64,000 bases of DNA from Sipunculus nudus (GCA_026874595.1 CM049310.1:32305558-32369557); one strand, 5' to 3'; counted from the first letter of the stretch, positions 1 to 13,207 are shown. Notes: generated from the sequence alone by a model not told the origin. Program-made: numbers and translations.

Positions 1-1767
1 TACTCAACTCCGGCTATTGTGCAGCACCTGTGATCGCCTGACACAGCAGTATAAAGTCTGCCGCCTGAAGGTAAATTTTGTAACTAATCCGTGATCGTCT
101 TTCTGTCGTGTCGTTTATAATTATATGGCCAAGTAGAGAAGTCCCTGGCAAGTATACATCTGACGAGGTGTGGTATTACGTTTTATACACATAGTTTAGT
201 TGAAGATAAAAGCACTAATGTCCTGGCAGGTGTTTTGTCGGGTGGGGTATAACAGGTGGCCAGGACTAAGGCTGTATGGACCATGTTAAATATTTGCCCT
301 TTGAATTCTTTAAGTTTAATTTAATTTTTGGACATTCCTCAAGCCATGTTTAGTAATATGAGCTCTTTTACCAGCGGGGCTTCAACTCAACTTTTTTAAT
401 GATTGCAAATTCTGTATGGGAAGGCGAAACGTGTGCAGGATGACGTGCCTGTGGTCATGTGATACACTGTACTAATTGGTTCATTTGGATAGTACCATTA
501 ATACCTACTTAAGCAGTATTATAAATAGACATCAGAACATGTAATAGGATATCAGTTTCTTATTATATATCGATGAATAATTTGCATAATCTAAATTTTT
601 GTGGGTTATTGCAACATGTCTCCTGTATACTCTTCCTGTGATCATTAAGTCAGAGAGAGTACCCTTATTTTACCGCAGTTTAATATCTCGATTAGAAAGA
701 AGGAAATGCCTAAAATCTTGTGCACGGATTAGACGGGTTTATATTTAAACGCAAACCCTAGTTCTCACTGTACCCATTTAAGTGTATCGAATTTGCCTTC
801 GAGGCAGTCATCCGGGTGATCCAAGTCGTTTAGAACAGCTTACTTTTATGTCAACTGCTATTTAGACCGACAAGACTATAAATTGGAAGACTTTCATGGT
901 GACTGCTTTCGCCATGTTGACACTGGACAGCATGTTGCTTATTAACCCAGCAACAGAAAACAGCCCGATAAAGTGAATAACTTAAGTAGTGTATTAGAGT
1001 CAGCTGAGCGTCATGACCTATTGGCCACTTGTTTCATTGCAACATTCGCAAATCCCCACTCGCACACCATTCATTGAACAATTAATTTCATAATATTAAA
1101 ATATCCAGCAAACGTTTCAACTCCAGGAAACGTGCCGTGTAATAATTTGCCTCTGACTTTTCTTTTTCTGTTTAGCAAAGAATAATCTCGAGAATCACTG
1201 TTACTCTCCCTCATTTACCAAGAGTCAAAATATTTAAAGTTACACATTTTTAGGCGCTTTTGTTTTACAGGTACCAGTATAATTGTCAGTGATTGTGAAT
1301 TAACAAACCTGTTGATTCAGACAAGATACTATAGGTATTATATGTTCAGTAAGAGAAAAAAAAATGTGAAAACGTGCACTGTTGGTTTGCTGTTGCAAGT
1401 GGTTCTGTGATAATTTACTTTTAATTGCCTCATACATAAAGGGTAATACTTGTAGTCATACTTATTCAAGGGCTGTAACGATTCACGGGCGTAATGATAC
1501 ATTACAGCCAGTGCCTTTTGGGAATCCCTGTATCGAAATGTTGATGATAATAAACATGACATTTTACAAGGCAAAGCCGGTCCCAGCCAAGTTTATGTGC
1601 AAGATCATAAACCCAACTTGCGACCGGTCACCCTTCCACAAGAGGTCGCTTCTGCTCGAAAAGAATCTCTCCTGTTTGGGCATTTTATCTATTGGAATAT
1701 TTAAGTAGATATAAGGTACAACCTGCTCCCTTTTCTGTTACTTTAACGCTTATCACCTTCATTGTAG
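1..1767. other. Non-coding sequence upstream of gene 1 exon 2, probably intron
   Basis: No convincing exon is visible. Gene 1 needs an upstream first exon ending in phase 1, like the 37-nt signal exons of genes 2 and 3, but no ATG followed about 34 nt later by a GT donor in the right phase is present. That exon is therefore probably left of the window. A TATAAA string at about 51-56 lies only 22 bases before a possible GTAAAT donor, too close to act as its promoter, so I do not call it one. Confidence 0.5.
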
Positions 1768-4700
1768 CCTGCGCAGGAGCTGTTCTTGCTGCAAAAACCT
1801 CGCCAACGAAGCCCCCGCCACCCACAACCGCAGCACCAACAACGACGCCCGCGCCACCTACCACAGCGGCACCAACAACGAAGGCCCCAACTACCACCGC
1901 GGCACCTACAACCGCACCAACAACGAAGGCCCCAAATACCACCGCGGCACCTACAACCGCACCAACAACGAAGGCCCCAAATACCACCGCGGTATTAACA
2001 ACGAAGGCCCCAAATACCACCGCGGTATTAACAACGAAGGCCCTAATTACCACCGCGGTATTAACAACGAAGGCCCTAAATACCACTGCGGCACCTATAC
2101 ACACAACGCCAGCAAATGGAACCGGAAATCACACGACAGTGCCGACAAATACAACCACAGGGAAGGGGACAACACACACTGTACCTCTAACTACCGTGCC
2201 AACAACTCCAGCTTCAGGTGATATTTTCCTTTATCGTTTTCTCCGGTTCCTCCGGCTTCCTCCACCTATAAAATCTTAACGAGCGCCACCACCTGTGCCG
2301 TGGAGAATGCTTGGCCCTAGGCAAAAAAAAAAAATAAATAAAAGGTATGGTTCCCAGGCACCGCCGGCGTTATTTTAAACCCCCGCATCAAAAATTTTCA
2401 TTTTGATTTTTTTTATTTTTTTATTTTGAAACTTACCAAATTTGAGCTCCAGCCGTTCGGACATTTCTTTCAAGAAGATAAATGCATACAGTTTTGATAA
2501 AATTTGCTTTTTTATGTAGTGCTTTTACTTGTTAAGCAAAATAAATCTGTTATTATCGTGCTTTCCCTATATCATATGACAATGTTAACAACACATACAA
2601 AAAAATAAAGATAAAAAAAACGCCAGACCCCATTGATTTATGAAAAAAGTGCCTGCGAACCAAACCTTTTTTTTTTTGCCTTAGTTAAAACTATTTCCAC
2701 AATCTATGCAAATTATAATTTTTTATCATTGATCTTGATCCGCTCCGACGGCGTTACCTGTCCCGTACTGTGACATTGCGGCTATGTTTTCGTAGCCATG
2801 TTTCGATCTGCATCGAAGTGTATTGTCAGCATTGTGAAGTAACTTAATTATCAAAAAAGTCTACCTGCCATTTCATGTATGTTTTGGTTACTAACTTTGC
2901 TAATAACTTGTTGGATGGTCTGTGCAAATCCAAGTTTTACCAAAGACGAAGGAGAGGCTACAATAAAGAATGATTTATTAATTATTTTAACATATTTATT
3001 CTTTATATTTCATAAAACTACTGTTTTGAGTAAGTTGAAATGTTAAGTTTTGAATATACGTGTATATTCTTTCTTGGCGGATATTCAACATTTGTTATGT
3101 TAACAACCTTAACATTTAGCACATATTTAGACCAAAACTTTTTCATTAGTCGCTCTTCAACAGATGTAACTATATGTTTTAATTTAATGACAGGTCACAC
3201 CAAACTGATCGTGTCGATAGCTGTGCCCATGGGAGTGATCATCCTCGTTTTAATATTGGTCATCGTGTTCCTCCTAAGCAAAATGCGAAGGTGAGTACCA
3301 GTTGTGCCACATGGCGGCAGAGAATCGTTTTGAAGAAATTGGTGTACTTCCGTGAGACTAGCAACAACTTATAAGCAGTGTAGTAACATTCTAAGGCACT
3401 GGGCCTTTTGACTGAACAGCTCTCTTTCTGTTGACTGAAAAAAATATGTACTTTAAATTTATTTTTATCAGTAGCCATTTACATTTCTTGACTTTCCGGT
3501 ACAGACCCCAGTCCTGTCATTTGTTACCTCAACGTCCGCTCATGACAATTTGTGATTTAAAGGATTTGTATTTATGGGGTCAGCCTAAGTGCTGATATGA
3601 ATGAACAGGAGGGAAACTACCTTACTGGGGTCCATATACCATCCAACCACCATGGAGAAATTTATAAAATATGGTATTTTTATGATAGTTACAAGTCTAT
3701 TACCAAATGTACTTTTTATCAACAGGACCACGTGAGAATCCCTTGCAAATCCCGTTCAAGTAATGCTTATTTGTGGCAGATCAAAATATTTTTTTTTAAT
3801 ATAAATTTTATATTTCAATTAATTACACTTTTTGCTAAGTTGTTTTATCGTAACACTAGGCTATCAGACAACAGATCAAACCGCGGATGTAAGACAAACA
3901 ACTACAAAAATTAACCTGCATCAGATAAATATGTACTGACCTAGAACGCGTTTTATTCTCTGTTGAGAATCATCAAGCTCCTTTTTTGTACGTCTATTTT
4001 GTTAACTATCGAGTGTCATTTGCTTGCGTTCTCTATCTTATAAATGAACTTGCTATTATTTCATTTTCATTTCATTTCATGTTATTCATATAACCTCTTT
4101 TGTCTTTATATAACTGTAAAGCTTTCCCATACAGCAGATATTTCCGCTAGTAAAATTGTCATTTATTCAGTGTGAATACATGAACTAATTATGCTTATTT
4201 TACAAAAAGCTTATCAACCTATTGTATTGTGCTGAAATAGTAGCATGTGAATTATTTAACAGAATGTAGTTGAAATAATTGGATACTATTTAAAATTGAA
4301 TTATAAAACAAGGTTAACCCCATAAGTCACACCTAAGAGTTCATACCATCTAGCAACACTATTTTCATTTAATTTTCCATTGTTAACAAAGTAGAGGAAT
4401 AACTACATCTGACTGACTACTAGGTGTATGATGAGACGCGCCAGTCGTTATCCATGCCACTTATCTCATTGTTACTCAGAAATGCCAAGTGTTGATTTTT
4501 ACTGTTAATTAACTTATTATTTTACTTAAAATTAATTCAAAGTTTAAACCCCCCCCCCTTACACACACATACACATATACAATTCTTTTTTGTGAACCAA
4601 ATTTATGGATGTAAATGGGATGGGCAACTTCAGCAAAGGCACGAGTTTTGTTGATGAGTTTCTTTTTGGTATATATTTACACCCTGCGGACACTGAAAAG

Positions 4701-7700
4701 CACTGAAGAATGACTCCTTAGTGTTCTTACGAAGTTTATCGCTGTGTTATAGGATGGACAAAATTCAAGTGCGTATTACGTGTAACTGCGCGTTCACATT
4801 TACACGTCATATAAACAATTCAATCGATGTCGGGGAGTGAACAGGAAGGGGAGACTTTTATGTACGACTATTAAAATTACGTTAAAACCGCCAGTGCTTT
4901 ACAGCACCAACTGGTGTTCCTGCTTAAAATTATTCTTTTGATTAAACGCTGATATATAGCTGCATAATGTTTGAATCAAAGTCCGGTTGACTAATATATT
5001 TGTTATAACATCGACAGATCATTAGTCTTTTATAAAGTACGGATAAACACAATGTAAAAACAGAATCGGAATTTTTTTCTTATTAAACACCAAATGTCGC
5101 TGATGAGTATTACCGTAAATAACAATCAAGTCTTAAAGTATTCTGTTTCTTCATTCGACCGCAGAATCTTGAGTCCTTACTTTATCAAAACTTCAGCTTG
5201 TCATCCTCCTGCGCAGCAACAAAGACGTTTACGAAAAAGCACAACACACACCCCAACGTAGCTTTAGTTGTGTATTTTCATGTGATATATGCACAAGTAA
5301 CATTGCCATGTTGTCTGCCTATTAATTATGTGTTTTCTACTTGTTTCCTTCATTCTATTTTAACTCGCATGGGTTTGTTAGATTTAATAGAGACCAGGTG
5401 CTAATAGAGAGTGCTGACGGATCTTCATAAAGTGGGCGTGGTCAGGCAGGTATCATTACTAACGCCGATGGCTGCATCTTAACCCTACAGTGACTTATCA
5501 TATTTTGTCTCCTGATTGTGTTCCTATTAAATCTTGAACTCCTCGCTATAAAATTACAAACCCCCATCGACATTATGGATAACCTACTACCGTGTGCATC
5601 GTTTTATCCCACTGGCGGAATATTATGAAAATGTAATTTTTTTTTAATCTGCGGATATAGCATCATTTAGCATTAATGTAAATTGTGTTTGTGTGTCATA
5701 ATATGCAAATTTCTAAAATATACACTGTAAAAATAATTGCACAGGTAGTTAATATATATATATATATATATTAATTATTATATTATATATTAATTTCCAA
5801 ATTCACTTTGCCTCTAAGTGTTTGCGCTTCCATGAAAATGTGACTAGTCATCAAGTTGTTAAAAAAAAACATGCAAAGCATGATCAGTTATTCTAATGTT
5901 ATAATCATGGAATGTTATAGTACTGAGTTTTATAGTACAGACTCCGCAAATACAAGGTCATTAAATAAAAATAGGGAGACCCTGTTATTGATACATGTAC
6001 CCTGTAATCCACGTGTTAAAACATCAAAATAAATGGACATTGCGGTCATTTGCCTGTTTCATAATACTATTCATAACCATTATCAGCCATACCTAGCGTC
6101 AGAATATGTATGTGATGAAACCTTTAGCAAATTTAGTACATTGCAAACGCACATCGACATTGTTTCAGAATAAACACTAGTGGGTCTGTTTTCTTAAATG
6201 AAGATTCTGTTATTAGTATCTGTGGTATTCGTCAAGCACTAGTGGTACATTGGCCCTTTGCAAAAATGGAGCAAGTTATCGCCACTAGATGACTTATATT
6301 CCTTAATGGAAAATATACATTTCATAATCAAAATTCCCTAAATCTTGAAAGTATATATTCTTTGAGTCAAAATATCATGGCAATATCCCACGGTAAATCG
6401 TCTGGGCATTAGGATTTGAATAATTTTTATATTGTTTACACCAGCTTTTAATCTCAAAACCTTGTTTTGATTCCAGAACTCCCGCTTATTATGAAGTCCG
6501 ATAGGGGGCGCTACTAGTGGTACAGTATCATACGTATGTCACAGACGGATTTTAAACTCGTTTAGGCGACATTAAAAATCATGAGCTGAGAAACAATGAC
6601 TTTTAATCTCGCCTAGACGATTGCAATCTCATCTGGACACATTTTAATCTGTCTAGACCAGATCCCAAACCGCGGTCTCGCCTAGGCGAAATCACAATCG
6701 AAATTTCGAAATTTAAAATCCCTCTGGATTTCAATCGCGACTGTGAACCATACATACTGCACATAGCATGGTGTGATATGAACGAAGTCACGTAGTTCTA
6801 GTTTTTCGAATTTATTATACCTGGGTTAAATACATACCCTGTCATTAATCACACTAATGTTTATCGGATCTTTGACCCTGCGCATGGTTCCTTAATTGTA
6901 TCCATCAATCTGGAATTTAAATTGAAAACGATTTATGTCATGCCAAATATACCGTATATACCGAAACGGTTTGATTTCTGTGATAAACCTGACACTTATG
7001 TTTTACACAAACTCAGTGTATGGTTAAATGTTTCAAAACCATGTAATAATTATACAATCATATCCCATTTGAAACCTCTGAGTAAAGCCTCTTAGGTCAG
7101 TTTCTGTCTATAGACTGATCACGTATGATGGTCCATATTATAGTGTGATTAGTTAATGAAATTTAATAAATGATAAGTATGATTATTCTACTTTAACGTT
7201 CATAATCATGCACATGTAAATATGTACTCTTGAGAGTACATTTGTATAAAGATATCAAACGCATGCACCCACCTAGAAATGCGCTTATTTTAATGATGTC
7301 CCGAACCTTTGAACGAGAAAATGAACCAATATGAAAATACGCTTTATAATATGACAACCCTTATTCATTCCCCCCCCCCCCCCTCCCCATCCGAAAGGAC
7401 ATGTGTATTATGTGCTTGATATTTCGCGTGGCTTTATGCATGATAAAATATTTACAATCTCCAAATGTTGTATTGATTGCTTTCTGTGTTGCAGGTTATT
7501 GAAGTGTAATCTTATAATGAAAGTCCAGTTCTTCATTGCTGTAGTTGTAGATCCCTGCATTGTAACAGTCACCACTCTCATTTACATGAAACTACGTCTT
7601 TTTTTCGTATAAGGTTAACGGTGGACCGAACAGAGTGCTTCATTTAATCAATGACTCTCTTCATTTAACGCGTAATACAATAGATACGAACACAGGCATT

Positions 7701-8101
7701 TGAAAACAGACAATAATAGGTAATATCAGTGTAATAGTAATAATGAGAACTATTTATTACCATAACAGGAGTATTATATATTACATGTATTATATTATTT
7801 CAACGGCCTGTAATACAAATAATCACCGGGAAGGATTATATAGAAAAGAGATAATCACAAAGATACGTGAAAGTGTTTGAGACCTATTAGACCTATTTAT
7901 TGCTGTTTATGTTAGCATAAACTTCTATATCCGAGTCTTCACCTTTACAAAGTATAATTAAACAGTTGATGTTGATGTACACATTTTTAAAGCATTAAGC
8001 GAGGAATAACTCATTTCAACTGTGAGCCAATCATTTAATTGTGTCTGCGTTTATGCTCCGACCATGCATAGATTCCTAGGAAGTTACATGCTCACGAAAC
8101 A

Positions 8102-8143
<42 letters not shown>

Positions 8144-11100
8144 ATATATATATATATATTTATATGAAATGTATATTTATATATATATATATATGTGTGT
8201 GTTGTATAGAAAGAACTAAACTAGGTTTTTTTGTAGGCATTTCGTGACTAATTTGTTTCGTACCAAGCGTGTGGCACATTTCAGAGGTTGTAGCCTTATA
8301 GATACAACATCTGAAGAGTGCCACACGCTGTGAGCGTGTTGTACGGCACTAATTAGTCAAGAAATGCCTGCAGCGAAACCTAGTTTAGACCTTTTGATAC
8401 TGTCATATATGCTGTATCTGTACTAACGTCACGTATACATGCCCCTGAAAACCATTATGTATCGCCAAAAGGACCACTTTACAGGCGGAAGTTAAATTTT
8501 TATCTAATCTCTGTATTTATGGCTATGAATACTAGTCATTATGGCTATTTTTAGGCTATGAAGTGTGTTATAAACGTGAAGAAATGCTGTGCAGAGCTTT
8601 GGAACAAGGAATACTTTTTTTTTAATGTTAATATTTACCTGAACATCATGTGACTGTTCTAAACTTCCTTATGTCTTACTTTTAATGCTTTGATCTTTTT
8701 TTTTAAATCTTTTTACAAATAAGCACCTTTGATACAAAAATTATTTATATTTTATTTTGTGAAAAGGGGCAAGAAAATGAGGGCCTGTATATCTAAAAGC
8801 CCAAAAGCAATAACATAAAAAAGACACGCTCTCCACGCACAAACACCGTCTCTTAAGTTTGTCTCAACTAACAGTTGTACAGCTTATGCCTTTGATTGAT
8901 CCCAGATTTTAAAATCCTTGACCTGATTCTCTATGTTACCTTGGGTTATCCCGAACATGTATAAGAAGTGTTTTATGCTGGGGTTATCGGCCACAACCGA
9001 CAATAGCTACCCAAGCATTAAGGACTGGTGTAGGGTCCTACCAGAATTAACCCAAAAGTAAAGTGCTGAGTATCCATGAAAAATTGATTTACGTAAAATA
9101 AAAGAAGGGGCTAGTAAGTTTGTTTTAAAAATAACAGAGCCTGACAATGTTGAGTTTTGGAGTTTTTATCTGCAGTTAAAACTATGGAGAAAGTGTTTGA
9201 AAAAAATGACAAATATAGGTGTTATATTTAGGAGGATGAAGTGTGTAAAAATTAAAAATAAAATTAGTAAGAAAGGGTGTGTTAATATGTTTTTATCTAT
9301 AATTGGGTGGTGAATGACTTCTGAATAACCCTCCAGATGGCGCTAGGTGCCCGACCTTGTCTTCTTATGCGTTAATATTTAGATCATTCTCCAAAAAAGA
9401 GTAGTTAAGAGGTAAGGTAAATAATAACCATCATGTGCCTCCAAAGACATCGGATCTGTGTGGTTGGGTTGTCGGGACTTGAGGCAGCTAGCACTGTAAT
9501 TTATATATTCGCCACCAGAGGTCATTGGGCTACATGTGTCGGTCTTGAGCCCATCCATCTCGCCCACCTCTTGTTTGCTGGAACATTAACATTGGTTGCT
9601 GGGGTATGGTCTACCAAATTGCCGCACCACTATTAAAGTAGATTTTTGACACTTTTCATCCCTGGTCTTAACACTCAAAAGTGTCCGTTTCCTTTATTTT
9701 AGACATGTACTTTGGATATTTAAGAAAAATATGTAACAGGAGAACAGTCAATTCCCAAAATATTTGGCAAAAAAACTATTTGGTCATTTCATACTTTATA
9801 AATGGCCATATTTGAGATGTAGTTATTTCCCTCTTTTATTAAACATCTCGCGGTTGCCTCAGATTGAGTTGCTCATGAGATGACGACTTTTACTTTTTAT
9901 GTGTAATTGGTAGCTTGGGTCAGAAAACAAGTTACTTTCATGTACAGATTAATGACTTTTATATTGTTATTAGAGTCAGGGTACCTGAAAAAGCTGTTTT
10001 TCAAATTGTTTCCTGTAATAATTTTCTTTTACATATTTTGTAAGGTATTTTTGGGTGGTGGTTTTTAATTTTGGTTCGGCTTGTCATCCCATAATAGTCG
10101 TGCCATGAAACATAAGTACATGTACTTCCAATCAAGTTACTTTAAAAACAGAAAGCAGGATATCCGCCAGGGGGTTCTCTTGTCCTATCACGCTCCATGA
10201 TTAAGTTTTTCAGTGAGACAGAGATATCAAACAATAAACAAATTATTTTTAAGGAGATATATAAGGGGAAACACTTACATGCAGATGAAACTGGACAATT
10301 TTGCCGGGAAGTAAACCAACAATGAATTTATTGACTTATTTTTTTAGATTAGATAAGATAAGCCTTTATTCATCATGCAAGGCATGAAATTCAGTTCGCA
10401 AGCATTTACAGCACATACATAGACACCTACAGCTATTGTACATGAATCAAGTACAAACAATTATAGCACATCACTGGCATTATACTAATTATATCCCAGG
10501 CATTATAGAACTTCACAGGTATTATACATACGCAAGAGTGAGCTGATCTATACTCCATAAAATATATACACTTCCTATATCACTTACATCACAGTGCTTT
10601 CTATACCATTTAACAATCTAATACTCGTGGGTATGAAACTTTTCCTGTATCTTGCTGTGCGGCAATGTTCAGCTCTTAGTCTTTTTCCCGACCTCAGAGT
10701 ATCATATAAACAAAACAGTTCATGTGTAGGATCAGCCCTGATACACTGTGCCTTTCGTGTGACACATCAGCAGTAGAGTTCATTCAGCAGCTTTACATTC
10801 TTGAGACCCAACTTTATCCCTGCACGAACAATTCGTCCCAGTTTGTTTTTGGATGCTGTATTGCAATTTCCGAACCAGCTCGTACTGCATGCAGGATGTT
10901 AGCACTGACTGAATCACAGAAATATAAAATGTTCCATTATTTTCGTATCAACATTCATCCGGTACAGTTTTCTTAGGAAAAACAATCTCATATTTTCTTT
11001 TTATAAATATTTTACACATTAGCTTCAAAATTAAATTTGACGTCTATTATTGTACCCAGATATTTATATTCTGTCACATTTCCACGGTTTGGCCATTTAT

Positions 11101-11480
11101 GGTACGAGGTCCATGTTTTTTGTTACCTAACCTATAATCGATAATCATTTCTTTCGTCTTCCTAACATTGAGTTCTAAGAAGTTATTGTCGCACCACTCC
11201 ACAAATCTTTGTACCTCTAGCCTATAATCTAAGTCTGAATTATTACAGAGGCTAATCAGTGCCATGTCATCGGCGTATTTGATCAGTTTACAACTCTCAC
11301 AGATTACTCTGCAGTCACTGGTATATAAAGTGAATAATAATGGTGAGAGAACGCATCCCTGTGGAGCACCTGTATTTGTTTATATTTCCTCAGATTTGAC
11401 ATTCTTTAGTCTGACAAACTGGCACCTGTATGTCAAAAAGCTACACATCCGCCTTATGATAGATGGGCTGACATTCATGT

Positions 11481-11511
<31 letters not shown>

Positions 11512-12982
11512 ATTTTCAGGGTGGCCAATTCAGCATTTTCAGCTGTTTTTCGAATGGATCCTGGAAATATCCAAGAGAAATATAGATTTACAAAGAGATT
11601 TACATTAATGCTCCCATTTATATAGTCAAGAAAATAAAATCTGTTTAAAATAATGATCTATACATTGTACATATATAAAATATATGGATTTGCTTAATAT
11701 GACACGAATATAAACATAAAGAATTATAAAACTCGATCAGTAACTAAAATTCTGAGCTTATATTTATGGAAATCATTGTAGAAAGGATTTGTATAGTTGT
11801 TCAAAACGCTAAACATCAGTGGCGTGTCTTGAATCATTTGGAAGATGATTCCAATGGTGCGGACCTGCATAAAAAAGCTTGTTTTAAACCTGTCAGTTCT
11901 CGGTTTTACGATGCCAAGATCACCACTGGCCTTGTGTCGTGTATTGTATGGGTTATGTGCATATTTTAGGCTATGTTTATAGGAGGAGATGCTTCACCAA
12001 ATAAACATTAAAAAATTAACAGATTTATAAAATAGCGATATCTCCGTTCCACGGTCATCCAACTTAGCTGAATTATTAGTGATGTTGGAGAAGTATTTAT
12101 ATCGAAGTTTTTTGTAACAATACGAGCAGCTTTATTTTGGAGTCTCTGAATTTGCGACTTGAACCATTTCGAGCATCCACCCCAAACAGAAATGCAGTAT
12201 TTTTCATAGTCAATGTGGCTGTGCATAAGAGAATGATCTATAGGTTTTAGAAATGGTGTTTGAAGGATATTGCGAAGTCGGTAAAGGACATGTAATTTTG
12301 TGATAATTGTATCGCAAATATGATCTACATGATCTTTCCATTTTAAGCCAGATCAAGCCAAAAAGTTTTGTGTGATTTTCTGGAACTAGTGTAACATTAT
12401 AAATGTTGATATTTTTAGTAATATTAGAGTTATGACTAAATATCACAATACCTTTAATTGGACTCCCATGAAAAAATGGGACACATACATGATCCAATTT
12501 TTTTTATTTCCCAGAAGAGAAGAATAAACGATCCAACTAACCCGGATGGGTAAAAACAAAATTTGAGATAATCCCTGTTTTTATAAATTTTGCCCCCCCC
12601 CCCCCCCCCCCCCATTGAGATGACTGCCCGATAGGACTCGCACCAATTAGTCTTACGCATTTTTCGGCAGGTAAATATAATATTAAATAAGCAAGATTCA
12701 GTCAAGGTCTTATAAAAAATTTAAATCTTTGTTTTATTATTTTTTATTTACCCGTTGTTTTTCATTGTATATTATCCTTGAAATTGATATGTATAATATC
12801 ATCGTGTTTAATATTCTTATATATTCTCCGCTAACCCGGCGAATTAATCATGAAGATGAACCTTGATTTCGGACTCGCATAATCGGTTAGAAGTACATGA
12901 GTATACTCTTTTCAGTGCAAGTTAATACTTATTTTGTTGTTTATTTCCTTATTTCAGAAGGGAAAATTACGAGAGAATGTGA
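1768..12982 (+). CDS. Gene 1: mucin-like Thr/Pro/Ala-rich single-pass membrane protein (5' partial)
   Basis: Three coding exons are visible: 1768-2217, 3194-3290 and 12958-12982. The first starts after a pyrimidine-rich acceptor (attgtag; a second AG at 1776 keeps the same phase), completes a signal peptide (ACAGAVLAA) and then encodes Thr/Pro/Ala repeats. These are 15-residue units around TTAPTTKAPNTTAAP and 11-residue units around TTKAPNTTAVL, with several NTT and one NGT N-glycosylation sites and dense O-glycosylation potential. It ends in phase 1 (TCAG|gtgata). The second exon encodes a 24-residue hydrophobic span starting LIVSIAVPMGV, then SKMRR, and ends AAG|gtgagt in phase 2. The last exon adds RRENYERM and a TGA. 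Total is about 190 residues without the missing signal exon. Topology is type I with a short basic cytoplasmic tail. Known mucin-like proteins of this shape act at epithelial or haemocyte surfaces; the function here is unknown. The last exon rests on phase and splice sites only. Confidence 0.72.
2218..3193 (+). other. Intron of gene 1 between mucin exon and membrane exon
   Basis: Bounded by gtgata and a taatgacag acceptor. It contains a Harbinger-like MITE (2320-2680) and otherwise no recognisable coding sequence. Confidence 0.6.
2320..2680 (-). mobile_element. Harbinger-like MITE, copy 1
   Basis: Non-coding element that begins GGCAAAAA and ends TTTTTTGCC. The inner terminal repeats read ggtatggttcccaggcac at the left and gtgcctgcgaacc at the right. 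Flanking trinucleotides are CTA and TTA, as expected for the 3-bp target duplications of PIF/Harbinger elements. It is the reverse complement of the copies at 29178 and 59456, sharing an inner 'gtagtgcttttac' block. Confidence 0.55.
7370..7383. repeat. Poly-C run
   Basis: Fourteen consecutive C, followed by a C-rich tail (tccccatcc). One of at least eight poly-C or poly-G runs in the window. Confidence 0.9.
8105..8195. repeat. AT microsatellite next to a hairpin MITE
   Basis: Long alternating TA tracts, broken once by a short stretch around tatttatatgaaatg, ending about 20 bases before the hairpin element at 8216. Confidence 0.85.
8216..8387. mobile_element. 172-bp fold-back MITE (hairpin element)
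   Basis: Almost the whole element is an inverted repeat. The left end ctaaactaggttt pairs with the right end aaacctagtttag. Then taggcatttcgtgacta pairs with tagtcaagaaatgcctg, and in the centre agcgtgtggcac pairs with gtgccacacgct around a short loop near 8297-8310. It has no coding capacity. The shape is that of a MITE or foldback element whose transcript would form a long stem. Confidence 0.75.
10345..11400 (-). mobile_element. Truncated non-LTR retrotransposon, C-terminal half of reverse transcriptase (LINE A)
   Basis: The minus strand reads reverse transcriptase from about 11395 downward: GAPQGCVLSPLLF, then KYADDMALIS with the YADD catalytic pair, then WCDNNFLELNVRKTKEM and the typical KYLGTIID segment. 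After one frameshift near 11085 and several internal stops, the frame continues between 10976 and 10590 through KLGRIVRAGIKLGL and LRSGKRLR to RYRKSFIPTSIRLLN, the usual C-terminus of Jockey/Rex-type LINE ORF2. The 3' end is AT-rich at about 10345-10370. The endonuclease and first RT blocks are absent, so it is a dead 5'-truncated insertion, antisense to gene 1 in its intron. Confidence 0.85.
11485..11511. repeat. TA/TG microsatellite
   Basis: tatatatata followed by about nine TG units, just upstream (on the minus strand) of the truncated end of LINE A. Confidence 0.8.
11760..12500 (-). mobile_element. Truncated non-LTR retrotransposon, RT C-terminal region (LINE B)
   Basis: On the minus strand, broken frames from about 12400 down to 11765 give the conserved C-terminal part of a LINE reverse transcriptase: a VPENHTKL block, HSHIDY followed by CISVWGGCSKW, IQRLQNKAARIV, then WMTVERRYRYFINLL and a final PRTDRFKTSF region. 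Order and spacing match CR1/Jockey-type ORF2 C-termini. It differs in sequence from LINE A at 10345, so it is a second family or a distant copy. Frameshifts near 12215 and 12010 and stops show it is dead. It has the same orientation as LINE A. Confidence 0.8.
12593..12613. repeat. Poly-C run of 21
   Basis: Twenty-one consecutive C on the plus strand, just outside the 5' edge of LINE B. Confidence 0.9.
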
Positions 12983-13207
12983 CACACCTGAAACAACCGA
13001 ACAGAGGGAGTGACGTCACCAACATGCTTGTACATACTGAAACTTGCGTTTCGTTTTAAAGATGAACATTTTCCACACGTGCTGCTTTTAAAATAAAACA
13101 CATATTACTAATCAGTTTTACTGCCTTTGAAATGTTTTGTTTAGTACCGTCTTTACAGATCGATGTTCTGTTTGCTGGTGATTCTTTAATGTGTAATTAG
13201 AATTGCG

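Larger units (their letters stand above)
3291..12957 (+). other. Large intron of gene 1 (9.7 kb)
   Basis: Runs from gtgagt to a pyrimidine-rich atttcag. Apart from the listed MITE, microsatellites, poly-C runs and two antisense retrotransposon relics, I see no exon in it. Stretches 3300-8090 and 8390-10340 hold only AT-rich sequence with scattered short open frames that lack codon bias or homology I recognise. Confidence 0.55.

Noticed and set aside
1-78. TATAAA plus GTAAAT as promoter and first exon of gene 1
   Set aside because: Transcription would start at or beyond the donor site, and there is no ATG before it.
1685-2104. 139-codon Val/Ala-rich frame on the minus strand
   Set aside because: Antisense of the gene 1 Thr/Ala repeats; an artefact of the repeat.
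9379-9636. Open frames on both strands with cysteine and tryptophan content
   Set aside because: They overlap completely, lack splice or start context, and match no family I recognise.
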